Made by a program: the position numbers and the translations under genes
The notes under the pieces: generated by a model
Databases searched by the model: none
What the model saw: the letters and a program-made list of their open reading frames with translations, nothing else
Told to the model about the DNA's origin: nothing
Source: Epiperipatus broadwayi
Lineage: Eukaryota > Onychophora > Udeonychophora > Euonychophora > Peripatidae
Assembly: GCA_028023455.1 (NCBI GenBank)
Contig: JAQFVV010000036.1
Location: 2,760,452 to 2,824,451 of the forward strand
Length of the DNA: 64,000 nt
Direction: 5' to 3'
Shown: positions 33,720-47,055 of the stretch, piece by piece
How positions within the stretch are numbered: position 1 is the first letter of the stretch
Layout of the letters: every line of letters starts with the position of its first letter

Positions 33720-34290
33720 TTATACAATTTTATACAATGAAGATTACATGAATACCAAGCAATGTCCATAGCCAAATGAGAAGTGGATATATACATGAAT
33801 GTTGGATCAATGCTTCAGTAGTATTCTAGATTGGTCCAACTTTGTCCCAGTTGAACAATTATGTATGCCTCACTGAGCATTGAAAGGCACATCCAAATTT
33901 ATAATGAGTATAGGTTTATAGTCAAGATGTGAAGCAGAGGCTAAGTGTGCTGGGAGAACACTGACAAGGTCATTAATTCACTCCCAATCCATCAGTCCGA
34001 GCCCAGGCATCCCGAGATCTGTCCGTCACTTGCTTATAAGTTAAGCTATTCAGTTCGTGATTAAATTTGTTAACTTTTATTGTTGAGGTAGATGGTGTGA
34101 TCAATCCACTAATTGGTAGTCTTTAGATAATATGGTAGAGTTCCCATATATATGACTGAGCTCATTTTGGTATTGCATTGATGAGGCGAGACTCATATTT
34201 GATCATTGATATCTTTGTAATAATCAGTGCACTAGCATGGAGGTGCCAGCCCAGGTTTGTTGATACTGTTATTTAATTACTGATTTGTAA
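33720..34290. other. Unassigned stretch of higher complexity
   Basis: Local GC is clearly higher at about 33940-34020 (CCATCAGTCCGAGCCCAGGC region), without an ORF or tRNA fold that I can defend. It may be an unrecognised repeat. Confidence 0.35.
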
Positions 34291-35073
34291 TTTTTTTTTT
34301 AAAAAAAAGTAAAAGAATTAATAAGAGAAAGAATAAAAGATCACTTTTTTTCTCTCATCCAGACTGGACTGGAAAGTTTAGCAGTATAAACTTTTTAGCT
34401 TTTGAGAACTCTTAATGTGGCTAATAAAAATATTTTATGGTTTGCTGTAACGAAGCAATAATGTCTTTGTCAGAAATATGGAATACAAGAATCATTGGTT
34501 AATACAGCCAGAAAATATGCAGTGCTAATTACTAATGTGTACTGACTAGCCATAAACTATGTTTTTTTTCTATAACTACCTGAATTTGAACATCAATGCC
34601 TAACCTAGGATAAACTAAAAACACCTATGGAAAATATGTTATTCTACTCTTTTTTTGAAAATGAAACAAGTGGAAAGACAAACATCATGTTTGCCACCCA
34701 TTATGATCAGTAATGGAATTTCTAAAAAAATAATAATACCATAGTAAGACTGTTCATTTTGAAACTTAAAAAAAAAAATCAATTGAAAAGGCTTAAGTCA
34801 ATACAATATCATTTCTTTATTAAAATGCATTTTATATGTATTAGTTACCTTTAGTTATTCAACTTTTTATATGTTTAGCTGTATGAATGCATTTTAAAAC
34901 AATGACATTAACTTTGTGTGTCTGCATGTGCATGTGTGAATTGATTTAAACAGGGGAATAAATAATTTTTAGTTTTCAAAATTCAAGTTGCCAGTGTCAT
35001 TTCATTTAGCAACTTTCATTTCCAAATGGTCACTTTAGCACTTATCAATTCCATGTTTATCAAAAGAGAAAAT
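34291..35073. other. AT-rich spacer, no gene seen
   Basis: No repeats or genes are recognised apart from short A and T tracts. Confidence 0.45.
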
Positions 35074-35323
35074 ATATATTTTAATTAAACAAAGCAAAAC
35101 TCTCCATACAGTAGTGCCACCCTGTGCAAACCAGAGTAATCAATGAATGCCAGAAGGCTTGTGCATAAAATCCCTATCTAATGCCTACTCATCCAATATC
35201 CCCAGACTAGTTTACTCGGGTTGGCACAGGGTGGCGCTACTGTATGGAGAGTTTTGCTTTGTTTATAAACAATTATGTGCTAGTATAAGAGATAGTGATC
35301 ATGTGATGATATATTTTAATTAA
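35074..35323. mobile_element. Family A palindromic element with 15-bp flanking direct repeats
   Basis: Ends AAACAAAGCAAAACTCTCCA and TGGAGAGTTTTGCTTTGTTT form inverted repeats of about 46 bp that continue into TACAGTAGTGCCACCCTGTG. ATATATTTTAATTAA occurs at 35074-35088 and again at 35309-35323, as a target duplication would, giving an inserted length of 220 bp. The inserted segment includes a one-sided extension (35260-35308) beyond the palindrome. Confidence 0.75.
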
Positions 35324-35790
35324 GAGAATGTTTAACCACTGAGCAAAATGCTGGAATGTTCTGTGAATTGAGGGATCATGGTATTTGAAATTGACTCATT
35401 CAGCATGACCTCCTAATAAAAAAAATATGCAAGCTTTTTTAATTTAAATTCAATTAATACTAAGTTAAACTATTTTAAAAGACTAGTGTTGATTTTGGGG
35501 AGGTGATTGGGAAATACAACCTGCTTTAGGTTCAATCATCTCCATTATTATCTACTTTAGACATGACTATGAAATTTGCCTTGTTTAGTCCATATTTAAG
35601 AAGGGTTCCTCAATGTTACTGTAGTATATTAATTCATTGATTTAAAAAAACATCTCAAAATATGAATGTCATTAATATCTAAAACAAATGAGACAAAAAT
35701 GTCATTGATTAATTTCTTTGTTTTCAGAACCCAAAAGTTCTTGTAAATACTCATCTTTTAAGATTTGAATGATATAAATATAAATTTAAT
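35324..35790. other. AT-rich spacer, no gene seen
   Basis: No supported gene or repeat. Confidence 0.4.
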
Positions 35791-36280
35791 CTCTGCAGTC
35801 AAGTTACAATCTTCAGTCTCAATATAAATATATCAGACCATAACTAAAGGCGAAATTCCACCTCTATTATTAAAAGGTTGCCTTAACAACAGGTTGAAAT
35901 TGTTGATTGTTATTGATATTGGGATTGTCTAAGTGTTAGCCTTAAGCATTATTACCCTTATTATTTAAGTAATACATTGAGCGCAATTTGAAAATTATAA
36001 TTGCAGTTTGAATGTTATAATTGACTATTTATTAGTCTGCATTTAGAACAGGTTATATTTATCTATTTAAAGAGGTTTATTCAAATTTCTTTGTATCAAT
36101 AATTTCAATCTCTGTGGTTAAGTTGCAATTTTTTTGTGCCTGTATAAATATATTGAACCATAAATAAAGGTGGGACACATTTGTTGTTAAAAGGAGGTTT
36201 TTTTTGATAACAGATTGAGAGTTTTTATTATTATTGATATTGTGATTATTTAAGTGTTGACCAATTTCAATGATATATAC
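35791..36280. repeat. Diverged tandem duplication containing family E repeats
   Basis: Blocks at about 35791-35950 and 36100-36270 share TCAAGTTACAATCTT/TTAAGTTGCAATTTT, ATATAAATATAT-GA-CCATAA and the GTTGAAATTGTTGATTG module. A minus-strand frame inside (36077-36292) is a by-product. Confidence 0.65.
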
Positions 36281-36654
36281 ACACACACACACACTTTGAT
36301 TAAAATTTAATGTTAAAATTTGTCCATAGTACTACCGTTTACATTGTAACCTGTCCGCACCAACTGTCCACATATCCACTTTACAAATCAATCTTATCTT
36401 TAGCCTAGCTCAGATATCAAACTATAAATTCTATAATAAAAATACCACATTATGAGACTCAACAATTGACTATAAATATCTATTATATAATACTTAAAAC
36501 AGATTTAAGAACGGTTACAATAGAGCGGTTTTAACATTGAAAAAGCATATAAAATATAGTTCCCAATGGCATAGCTACTGTAAAAATCTTCCAAATATTA
36601 TTTTGGTATATTCCTTAGAAAAATCTCCACAATAAATAATGTTAAAACAGGCAA

Positions 36655-36705
36655 AACTCACTATACGTATTGCCACACATAGCAAGCTTAAATAAGTAAT
36701 GATTA
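36655..36705. repeat. Fragment of family A end
   Basis: AACAGGCAAAACTCACTATA followed by ATTGCCACAC matches one terminal repeat of family A. Confidence 0.55.
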
Positions 36706-36810
36706 ACAATCTTTCATTAAAATAATGTTTATTTCCTTTTATTTATCTAATCAATTACATAAAAAAACTTAATGAAATCCAATGTATTATCAAATACTTT
36801 ATAATAAATA

Positions 36811-37886
36811 CACCTGGGTCTCATTTTACACGATAGATAGGTTCCTCAGAAAACACGCGCAAAAGAAATCGCACAAAAATAGACGTAACTTACCTTGAAA
36901 AAGGGGGAATATGGACTGTGATTTTTCAAAAATAGCATAAAAGCAAAGCACCAATGTAAAATTACTTTAAAATTCATGCAAAAAAAAATAAGGAAATAAA
37001 ATATGACTAATAAAAAATTTCAAATTTGAAAAAAATTGATACAAGACAAACTTTTTTTAACTATAATATTTAATTTTATTCAAAACAATATATTTTTATG
37101 CATAAATTACAGTAATTTACATTTTTATACATGTTTTAATTATTATTGCTATTTTCCGATAAACAGGTTCATTTGCAAACTGGTAAAAAATCAGATTCTT
37201 CACAAGAGGAAATACAACTAGCACCAACTTCACTCTCATTGTGTGTTAATGGTTTTCTGGTAATGATGTAATTAGTAATTAATCTAACAACTAAAAATTA
37301 AATTCTTATTTTTGTCTTTAATTTTTTAATCTTCAATTCTGTTTAAAAATCAAATTTTGTTTCACATCACATTAATTTCAGGTCACCTTAAGTAATTTTT
37401 AAATCGTTAATTACAATTAAAAATCAGATTTTAATTTTTAATTGTCAAATTTAATTCTGCCCACTGCTATTACTCACATTTTAAAAATAAACTTGCGGAT
37501 ACTAAATGATTAATAATTGATTACGTTCTTTTTTAAAAAGCAAAAACAGAATGTGATTTAAAGTGCAAAATTAACACGCACGATGTTTGAACAAATTTAC
37601 ATTATAATCTTGTAAAATTTAATGTGTGTATACATAAAATGTGGAAATCATGATTTTAATTTCATTATTGCATAAAATCTTACTATTATAAAGCACTGAA
37701 AATATTGAAATTACTAAGATGAAAGTCGAATTCCAATAATGTGCTATTACTTTCAATATGATGTAAGTGCACGAAATTTATTATTTAAAGTAATAGCGCA
37801 TTATCGAAGTTCGACTTCCGAAGAAACATGAATCGCATAACTTCAAAATCACGTTAAGTAAATCCGCGTAAAATGAGACCCAGGTG
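36811..37886. mobile_element. TA-flanked terminal-inverted-repeat DNA transposon, non-autonomous
   Basis: The left end CACCTGGGTCTCATTTTACA and the reverse complement of the right end (CACCTGGGTCTCATTTTACG) agree over 22 bp with one mismatch. TA dinucleotides flank both ends (36809-36810 and 37887-37888), the target duplication of Tc1/mariner/pogo elements. Subterminal RGTTCCTCAG and TTTTACRCG motifs are reminiscent of pogo/Tigger ends. No transposase is encoded; the only internal frame (37036-37221) is low complexity. A short internal hairpin lies at about 37727-37828. Confidence 0.75.
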
Positions 37887-37888
37887 TA

Positions 37889-38930
37889 TTCCTACTTTAT
37901 GTATATCTCAAGGTTATCAGCTATTCTTTTATAATAAATTAATAATTACTCCATTTAAGATAATTGAATAATAAGAGGGATTTTCTAAGATCCAATCATC
38001 CTAATAACAATCACACCTAACATTACAAACACAATTTAGATCATTTTCTTAAGATTAGCATATCTTTAACAACTACAATATAAAAAATTCCAAATTATTA
38101 ATTATTTTATTTATAAATTAGAAACATTAATTATAAAAATGAACCACTTTTAGAATCATCAAAATCTATACCCATTAATTGAAATAACTTTCCCCTTTTT
38201 AATAACTTTAGTAAATTAATTAATTAACTTACACTGTTTTAAATTTCCTCTTAACTTAAAATGTAAACTGTGAGGTATTCCCATACCAATCTCTCTGGTA
38301 AACTCATATACTATTTTAAATTTATTTTAAGAATGAATTCAAATTAATTTTACAACGAATTTAATGTGACTTTAAAGATATAAATATTTCAGATTAAAAT
38401 ATGATGCTCTCTTTAATTTAATAAACAATATTGCAATTCAAATAATTCTTCTTACACTTTTTTTTCAGCAATATTGTATATGAAGATAGCAGAAATAAAG
38501 GAAAGGAAGAAGAAACGTATTTAGAAGGATTAAATTTAATAAACAATTAATTTATCAATCTTTGTTCTTTATAATATTCCCATAATTTATGTACTTAGAT
38601 ATGACAGTGTGAAGAAAATAATTTGGAGTAGAAACAAAGCCATTAGTTTACATTTATATCAAAATATTTGTTTATGAGCAAACAGTTTAAACTTTTGCTC
38701 TAAAGTGTAAAATATAAAATGCGCTGACACGCACGAGCACACAAAGCTGAAGACAAATAAAGAAATATTTTTTTAATATATTTTTAATTATGTGGCTAAG
38801 CACTTTTGAGGGTCAGAGCTCTGATATTCACAGCCATCTTGTAAATAGACAAGTAAATTGATTAAGAGTGATTTAAATTTATGCAAATGTGATAGTTACA
38901 TATTACATTTCCTGGATATTTTGTAGCAAG
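37889..38930. other. AT-rich spacer, no gene seen
   Basis: No supported gene or repeat. Confidence 0.45.
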
Positions 38931-38934
38931 AGTC

Positions 38935-39390
38935 TTTTCTATTTATGGGCAATTTGTTATCTCTAGCAATAAAGTAAGCCTCTTTTATCTTCCTTTTGAG
39001 ATCGTGTTGCTCTCTGCAAACCACCACTGGATCTAGGTTGGCAATTGTGACCGGCTGAAGTGTGGTGCTGTGCAAAAACTGAACTACAAGAAGTGTCTAC
39101 CAGTGCTTTATTATAGGAGTAGGTGTGTTGGGATAGCCTAATGAACAGGGAGCCCCTGGTCTCACCATAATATGATGATTTACGTTTTCAGGCTCAGGTA
39201 ATATTATAGACCACCTGAGGTTTCAGCGAGGGTGGTAGGCTGTCTTTAGTATTATTGATTAGTTTGTTGGAGGTGGGAGGTGTGTGAAAGCATAAATGAT
39301 ATTTATTATTGAATATATTGTAAAAACTTTTATGCACATTAGGTAGATAAGGGAGTAGAAATCTTTGTTTGTCTGTGTTAAACAAATAAC
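38935..39390 (-). pseudogene. Penelope-like fragment, linker and GIY-YIG domain
   Basis: The minus-strand frame 39385-39194 reads FLLPYLPNVHKSFYNIF, then LINNTKDSLPPSLKPQVVYN, the LPY...P linker and VVY entry to the nuclease. After a stop, SYYGETRGSLFIRLSQH (about 39172-39120) is the YIGET...R..H core, then HHTSAGH and a KEDKRGLLY stretch. The core YGET-x4-L-x2-RL is the best preserved GIY-YIG site in the window. RT sequence upstream (above 39390) could not be recognised. Confidence 0.7.
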
Positions 39391-42300
39391 AATAATCAAT
39401 AACAAACTTTTAACTATTACAGATTATAACAATCTATAAACACATATAATATTATTAACATCTTTATACAATTATTTACATCAATGAGAATAATACTTTA
39501 CTCCCATATACTGTTTAGAAATTAAACTTTTAAATTACATCAATATTTTATTATGCAAATTTTGAATTGGTTATTGCTACCATATTATATTTCTTTCTTG
39601 CAAAGATTTTATAATAATGTTTATTAGTTTTGAATGTGGGTTTAATTTTTCAATTCTTTTTACTGAATACACAATACATTATTCTTTTTCCTTCCCTTCC
39701 ATGCAATACAATTCTTTCATACATTTTGATATTTTTGTATACATGTAAGTTCTATTAACAACTATACTTAAACTTTATGGTTATGTTGTTAGTTTTTATA
39801 CTATAAAATCTATAAGATTAAAATAAGTAATGAAACCAAGATCAAACCACCCCTGGATAATCATTCATTCCATTCATCCATTCTTTCTTTTTATTTTCAT
39901 CATTGATCTCATTTTGTTTCAATATGGTATCAATTCAAAAATCATTTAAGTATTATAACATTTGTTTTGCATTTACTTCAATTTCACATCAAACAACTTT
40001 CTACACCTTAGATAAGATATTATAATCTTTCTTAAAATACAACCAATTATATTTGATGCTTACCTTACTTTTCTTTACTATTTAAAAATTCCATAGATAA
40101 AAAATTGATTTTTAGTACAGTAAAATACTATAAATATGAAATGGAGGTCTTCTTTTCCTTTTAAATAAGATGTGCTCTCATGCAAATAATCATTTTCTCT
40201 TAACGATGCTACCTTAATATCCAGGCTTTTACATTAAACCCTTATGGATTTTTAACATCTCATTTATGGAAATTCCTCATATCATCATGTCTCAAAACTA
40301 CATATATGGGTGTCACCTAGACTAATCTCATTATGTTATTTCCATCAGTTCTTCAGGAAAGTATAACTTAAACACATTAATCATATCCTGGAATGACAAC
40401 TTATCTAACAATAAAAAGATATTGTTAGCATTCATCATTACTATACACCAGCACAATAATATTACAATATTATCTTCCCATGCAATTGTTATCTTACAAG
40501 TCTAACGATGATGTGTTACAAAACAAAGTATACAATTTGACAGCCATCAATGTTGATTTTATTACATTAAAACTGAGATCAATTTTTTATATTAGCCACT
40601 TTTATCATTCATACATTTACTCCTTTCATATTGCTCTTTAAAATTTCATTATCATACATTTTTGTAATATTATTATAATTATATTCTCTCAGTTCTTTAT
40701 CAAAATAGTAAATTATTTATTAATTATTTCATACTTTAAAATATGTAATAAACTAATTTTAATTATGTTACCTTACAATAAAAACTCAAAGTATTGTTTT
40801 ACCCCATTTTCAATCTTCTCTTTCCTTCACGCTTACGTTCTCATCCTAAGCCTAACTTTTAAAGTTATTAATTTAAAACAAGCAAAATATAATTCATAAT
40901 AAATAAACTCATTTAACTTAACTAATTTAACATTAACATTAATAACTAATATAATGTTGGCAATTGTTTAAAATAATACCCCTCCCCCAAAAAAAAAATT
41001 ATTGCTCTTTTTTTTCTTCTTTCTTGTGATTCCTTCTCATATACTTCAGCATGATATTCAATCAACTATTACTTTAAATTATTATGTTTATTAACAATTC
41101 CAAGGATCTTCTACCCAACATCTTAAAAACAATCACCAACAATAATAAACGGAAACATTTCACTGTGAGATGCTTTGTGAGACAAATTTCCATATTCACA
41201 TGCTAGAATTTTTTCTATACATAACTATTATAAAAATTAGTGAAATTGGTAATTAAACAATAAAATCAAACATATATTTAAATGTTAATTATTTGAGGTA
41301 TTGATTAATAAATTATTTTCACCTAAATCCTTCATTTCACCCCTAGGCTTTATATAAGAATTTCTTTTTCTTGTGATACACAAATAAGTTTCCTGAAATT
41401 AAGTCTCTCATAATATAATTTTTAATTTATTTAACAGACTTAAACTTATTAACTCTTCTTAATGAATTCTGTGAATTCTCCTCCAGTTTATATTTCTTAC
41501 TTTAATAAAAACTTATAATGGCTAAATAGAAGTCTTAGCTTGACTATATACTTTTATTTGCCAATCAAGAATAAACATTTATTATCCTAATTGATGATTA
41601 AAATTGTTACTTTATAAAATATTACAAATGTCCATCCTTAAATAATAATATTATATTTTTAATTTGAACAATATAAGTTACTTTGATTAATGGCACTAAT
41701 TACTTTTTTCAACTTTTCATCTCAATCATACATTATATCGTATACTAAAGTTCTATACCTTCTCTTCCTTAATTCATAAAAGTTAATTATTATTATCTTG
41801 GTTTGGTTCCTTTTCTTAGTCAAACTATTACTTAGGCTATAGTTTAAAGTAGAGATAAAATGAAAATATTTCCTTATGTAAATGTTTGTCCACTTTTTAA
41901 TTACTTGTAATGAAGTATACTTTTATCCTTCCCCATTTTTCCACTTATAATAACAATATATACTGGCAAATTTCTCCATAATAGCATTTTAAAACTGTAG
42001 ATTCACTTCCCCAGATTATAACTTGTGGCTCTGATGAAGAAATTAGTTTCGATTACTCTACCATCTTGTTAAAGTTCTTTTAAATATTTTATATTTATTC
42101 CTTTAAGATTAATGAACTTATATAACTGTTGTGTAAAACAAAATATTTTTTTATAGTCCAATGAATTTTACAAAAATTTTATACAATGATTTAATTTACT
42201 GGTTTTCATTTTTTCCCCCATCAATCTGCTGATTCTATAAATGTCCCCAAATATGGAAACCAATTTCTTAACTCTCATTGGTCAATAACTTGAAAATTGT

Positions 42301-42868
42301 TTTTTTATTATTAATTATCTAACTTGTTATTTTAAAATTTAACACACACAAAAAAATTAATAAATATTTTAAAACTGATGAAATTCAAACTATGTTTCAA
42401 TTGAAAATTGTTTCAAAGAAATATTTTAATAAAAATATTAAAATCAATAATATTTTATTGTCATTATAATTATTTTAAAAACATATTATTATTAAAATTA
42501 CATACTGATATATAAAACGAAAACAACTACAAATTTAAAAAAATGTGTATTTATTATCTCTCCTAAATTATGTCTTAAAAATTATATATTAAATTATCAT
42601 TGCCAGATATATTTTATAAATTTTAAATTTTGAACTATTAGATACATTTTATATACTCCCTTATTACAGTGAAGCAATTAAAAGGTTACAATATATAAAC
42701 ATTAAAATAATCAATATAAAACAAAATTGAAACAGACATCTCACTATAAATAAATAAAAAATTTTAATACATCAATCCGACTTTATTGGAAATTTATCAA
42801 GCTATTTATTTCACAAAATCACATGACGATAGTCAGTTGTCTGAATCAATTTTGTTTTAAATTGATTA

Positions 42869-42928
<60 letters not shown>

Positions 42929-45665
42929 GTTTTTAAAAATATTTGTGAAATATCTATTTTTTACTGAAAATATAATGCATTTTATTTGAAAGTATTTGCT
43001 TTTAAGAATACAGGTGAACAGAAATACAATAGTGTAAAGCAGGAAATTGTCACTGACTGAAAGAGAAATGCCCTTATAATCATTGAATCCATAATTGTTT
43101 ATAATTTTTTAATTATTTTAAGTGAAATTTTAAATTTAAATTATAATTTTATTATATATTTGTAATGAAAGAAACATTGATCGAGTTCAAACAAGAATTA
43201 TTTTGTTGAAAAACACTTTGTCAACAATAGCAAAATGACAACATATTTCAGCTTATTACTTTTTTCTATATTTGTAAATTTGAAATATTATTTATAAGAA
43301 TATTCATATTTAACCTTATACTTCAGAAAATTAAGTTTTAAAAGAAATAAGGATATATTACAGAATAAAGCTTCAATCATAAAAATAAAAAGTTAATTTA
43401 GCTCAACTTGACACTAGATTCTCTCAAAAAGTTCATAATGAAAAGGATACATAAAATCTTTGCAAAAAAAAAAACCCCAACAATATATTTTTAGATTATA
43501 ATTATTATTTAAATGTGTGTAAATATATCACTTTTATTGAAATATTTAAATGTAACCAATTATTGATGTGATAATTGTAACGAAATAACTTTTGTTATAT
43601 TTTTTAATGTTAATATTTCTTTTTATATATTTTATGGTTGTAAATTTATTAACATTTATATTTATTAATCACCCGCAGAAAACTTATTGAATCGTCTTCT
43701 TCAGCAAATTTAATATCATACTCATTATTATTAGCCTCCATAAAAAGAGCATTAATTATTCTTTATTTACGATTATTATTATATCCCAAAATATCCATTG
43801 TACATAGTAAATACATTCTTATTTATATACTTTATATTTATTTCCATCATATCTATATACATAAAAATATTCAACTTCATTTAAAATACAATATATAAAT
43901 CCTACATTATTATCAACATCACTTTAAATTGTTATTGATCCACTACAGAATCAAAGTTACTCCAATTGAAGGTCCAAAGTATCCTAAGGAAAGAAAAGAA
44001 TCATAGAATATATTTTGAATTTTATTTCGGAAATGAAATATAAACTTTTTTAAAATAAGGTATCTAAACAAAGATATTTTCTTTAAAGTGATAATAATTT
44101 TAAATGCTTTAGTATTATCTTTTTTTAAGAGAAAAATAAGTATTGCATATTTTTAAAATACAATAGTACAAAGTAAATTATGTAAACAATATGCATAGTA
44201 TATTTTTTGTTTATTAATTAACAGAAATATATTGATGATTACACTTATATCATACTAAAGTAAGGCTTAAAGAAGAATATATTATGATTAGTAAACATTG
44301 TGTGATAAATACTAAAATCTAGTACTGAATTTTGGATAATATTTTGTGTAACATCTTTGACTTTGCAAGATGAAATTTTTTTTTAATATTTTGAGAAGTC
44401 CATACTCATTATAAAATTTTGTTTTCTATAGAATGTTTTCTAGGTATGATTTTTTTAAAATAAGATAGTTTAATAATATTAAGGATAAAATGATGTTGCT
44501 AATAAAGTAGATAAATATATTTGTAATAAGTTAACCATAATGAGAAACCAAATAGTAACTTTTTTTTTTTTAACTTTGTCCTAAATCTAAATAAAGATAT
44601 AATTGAAATATAAATTATTTTTTTATAACCCGGTAGATCAAACTGTAAAGTAAAAAAGTTAAGGATATCCACTGTAAATAGTGTAAATAAATTGTTTATG
44701 TATTTGTTGTTAGTAATAAACTTTGTTAAATTTTGTTATTTCAAAAATTTTGTGTCCGAGTTATTTATTTCTCCACATCGCTGCATGAAAATACGATGTA
44801 TGCATAATAATCGAAACAAATATATAATTTTGCACAAAAGATAAATAGAGAATTATTTTAAGAATTTTAAATATTTTATTGGTATTCATTATAATTAAAT
44901 AATCATAATCTTACATTATTTTATTGGTCATAAATCAGTTATCACAATATTATATTAAATTATATGCTATCAGTTGCCACACATATTTTGTTTGTCAGAT
45001 TATCATATGCTACCACGTATTTATTATATCATTACATGAAGATATAAGATCATATTATATTATTTCATTATTTTATTATGGTAATAAAATTATAGTAAAA
45101 AGAAAAGATATACAGAATTAGTTAAACAATGAAGACTATAATTACTGTTATTTATTATTATTAGTTTCAGTGTAGTAGATTATGACATAAAATCCCTTCT
45201 CATATTTTACTACCGTATTTTTAAATTAACTTCGAATAAACTTTATGAACCTGAGATTATTTTATTGAGCTAGATTATTAAATAGAAGATTAAGATTTAA
45301 TTATTAGTTTAATCTTAGTGAGTAGAAGTTATTAAAGTCATAAGAATACTATGAGTTTGTTATTTGAAATAGTAATAAGGGGGGATAGTGTTCTTATGCC
45401 ATTGAGGTAGTATCCTGTGGGATATTGGCTCAATGTAATCTATCTTGTCACCTGTATTTTCACTTCAAGTCTCATGAAAATATTAAATATTTATTTAATT
45501 TATTTTTATAAACTGAACCTTATTCGTATTTTAAATTTGAGCTAGTGAAACATTTTTAATTTTAACGTTGAATATTTTATTTATTAATTAATAACTGAGC
45601 TAGAACCCGTTTTATTTTATATCATATATTATCTGGAAGTGAGGATGCACGAGATGAAGGTTAGA
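39391..45665. other. 6-kb AT-rich gene-free stretch with C over G on the plus strand
   Basis: No gene is supported. From about 39400 to 42000 and again at about 43650-44000 the plus strand has clearly more C than G by eye. A (TA)n tract lies at about 42869-42923. A TGTAACGAAAT at 43576 and a TAATAAACTTTG...TGTCCGAG at 44713-44760 could be LTR debris, but nothing ties them together. Confidence 0.45.

Positions 45666-45702
<37 letters not shown>
45666..45702. repeat. (TA)n(GA)n microsatellite
   Basis: A TA run passes into GA repeats at about 45689, immediately before a long palindrome. Confidence 0.95.
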
Positions 45703-45711
45703 ATTAAATCC

Positions 45712-46197
45712 AACGCCTCAGTCTATTGAGCAACCAATCAGATGTGGCCTTGCAGGCTGAATAAAAACAAAGACAGATCTCTCCAAGCTACCTCTAATCA
45801 AAAGGCCTTCTTTTGATCAGTCATGTATGTTGTTATGCATAAGCTCATAATTGGATATTATAACTATAAGAAGTGAGATACAATACACAGCAACAATTTT
45901 ACATCATAAAGAAAATTAAGATTCTACCATCAGAAGGTCACATATTTAAATTTGATATTTTTAATGGTTGATGTGAATTAATTGGCAAGTGGGATATAAG
46001 CAATGTTGCTATACATTGTATCTCCAATCTTATAGCTATAAGGTCCAGTAATTAGATCATACATAACATTGTGAGTGACAGATCAAAAGAGAGCGCCCTT
46101 TGGATTAGTGGGAGCTTGGACAGGCTTGCTATTGTTTAATGTTAGCCTGCAGATACGTGTCTGATTGATTGCTGCCCATCAATACACCTAGACTGTG
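45712..46197. repeat. 0.5-kb palindrome (foldback family D)
   Basis: Arms 45712-45905 and about 46005-46197 are inverted copies. Paired blocks include GAGCAACCAATCAGA/TCTGATTGATTGCTGC, CTTGCAGGCT/AGCCTGCAGA and TTTTGATC-GTCA/TGAC-GATCAAAA. The intervening 100 bp is AT-rich. There is no ORF and no second copy in the window. Confidence 0.65.
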
Positions 46198-46544
46198 GAT
46201 GTAACTTCTATATATAACGATAAACCCATTTACTATTTAATTTACATCTATATTAATCATTAAAAATATTAAATTTATATACATATGGTATTCAAAAATA
46301 TTTCATAAATTTTGCAAGGGCTATTTCTCACATAATTCAAAACCTGTTCTATTGAAGTATGAGTAATAAACCTGAACAATTGTTCCGAAGTGAAAAATAA
46401 AACAAGAACAACTACAACCAATCTTAATAAAGAAACCATATTCTTAAGAGTTAATGAAATTTAAAAATACCGATTAGTTTAATATTAATCGCAATATAAA
46501 AAGTAAAAACAATAACAATTTAAAAGCAACTCCACCCCCATCCC
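46198..46544. other. AT-rich spacer
   Basis: No supported gene or repeat. Confidence 0.4.
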
Positions 46545-47055
46545 AAGGCACAGGGTGGTACTACTGTATGGAGAGAGTTTTGCCTTGTTTAATAACAATT
46601 ATGTGCTAATATAAGAGATGGTGATCATGTAATGCTTAGTGATTTAACACTAATCCTGCCTAATAAGATAATGGGGGCTATGGTTGTTAAAGAGCCAAAG
46701 ACACCAAAATGTATGGGTGGTGAACTGAGTTCAGACCCATATGACTATATAAGCTATTGAGCTTGGATTGAAAATATTATTGTGTTTTCAATTTCATTCT
46801 CATAGTTTTGTAGTTATGTAGAGTTAAAAGTGCTGCTGGAGGGTTGCATTAGATTCTAAGATCAAGGTGCAGTGCTCTCAGATCCAAGGCTCCTCACTGA
46901 CGAAGGCCACAAGCCAGAAACTAGGCTGGAGATATTGGATGACAAGGCACTAGATAGGGATTTTATGCACAAGCCTTCTGGCATCCATTGATTACTCTGG
47001 TTGGCACAGAGTGGCACTACTGTATGGAGAGAGTTTTTGCCTTGTTTAATCAACG
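46545..47055. repeat. Family A element, long copy
   Basis: It begins inside the terminal palindrome (CACAGGGTGGTACTACTGTA) and runs through the same 400-bp internal module as 9835-10290 (GGTTGTTAAAGAGCCAAAGA, CCAGAAACTAG, GCACAAGCCTTCTGGCATCC). It ends TATGGAGAGAGTTTTTGCCT. The minus-strand frame 46862-47053 lies inside it and is not a gene. Confidence 0.75.

Noticed and set aside
43576-44760. A TGTAACG...TGTCCGAG span as another LTR
   Set aside because: No paired terminus, no target duplication and no similarity to the other LTR-like copies.
46862-47053. A 63-codon minus-strand frame
   Set aside because: Lies inside the family A repeat; the related copy at 9.9-10.3 kb does not keep the frame.
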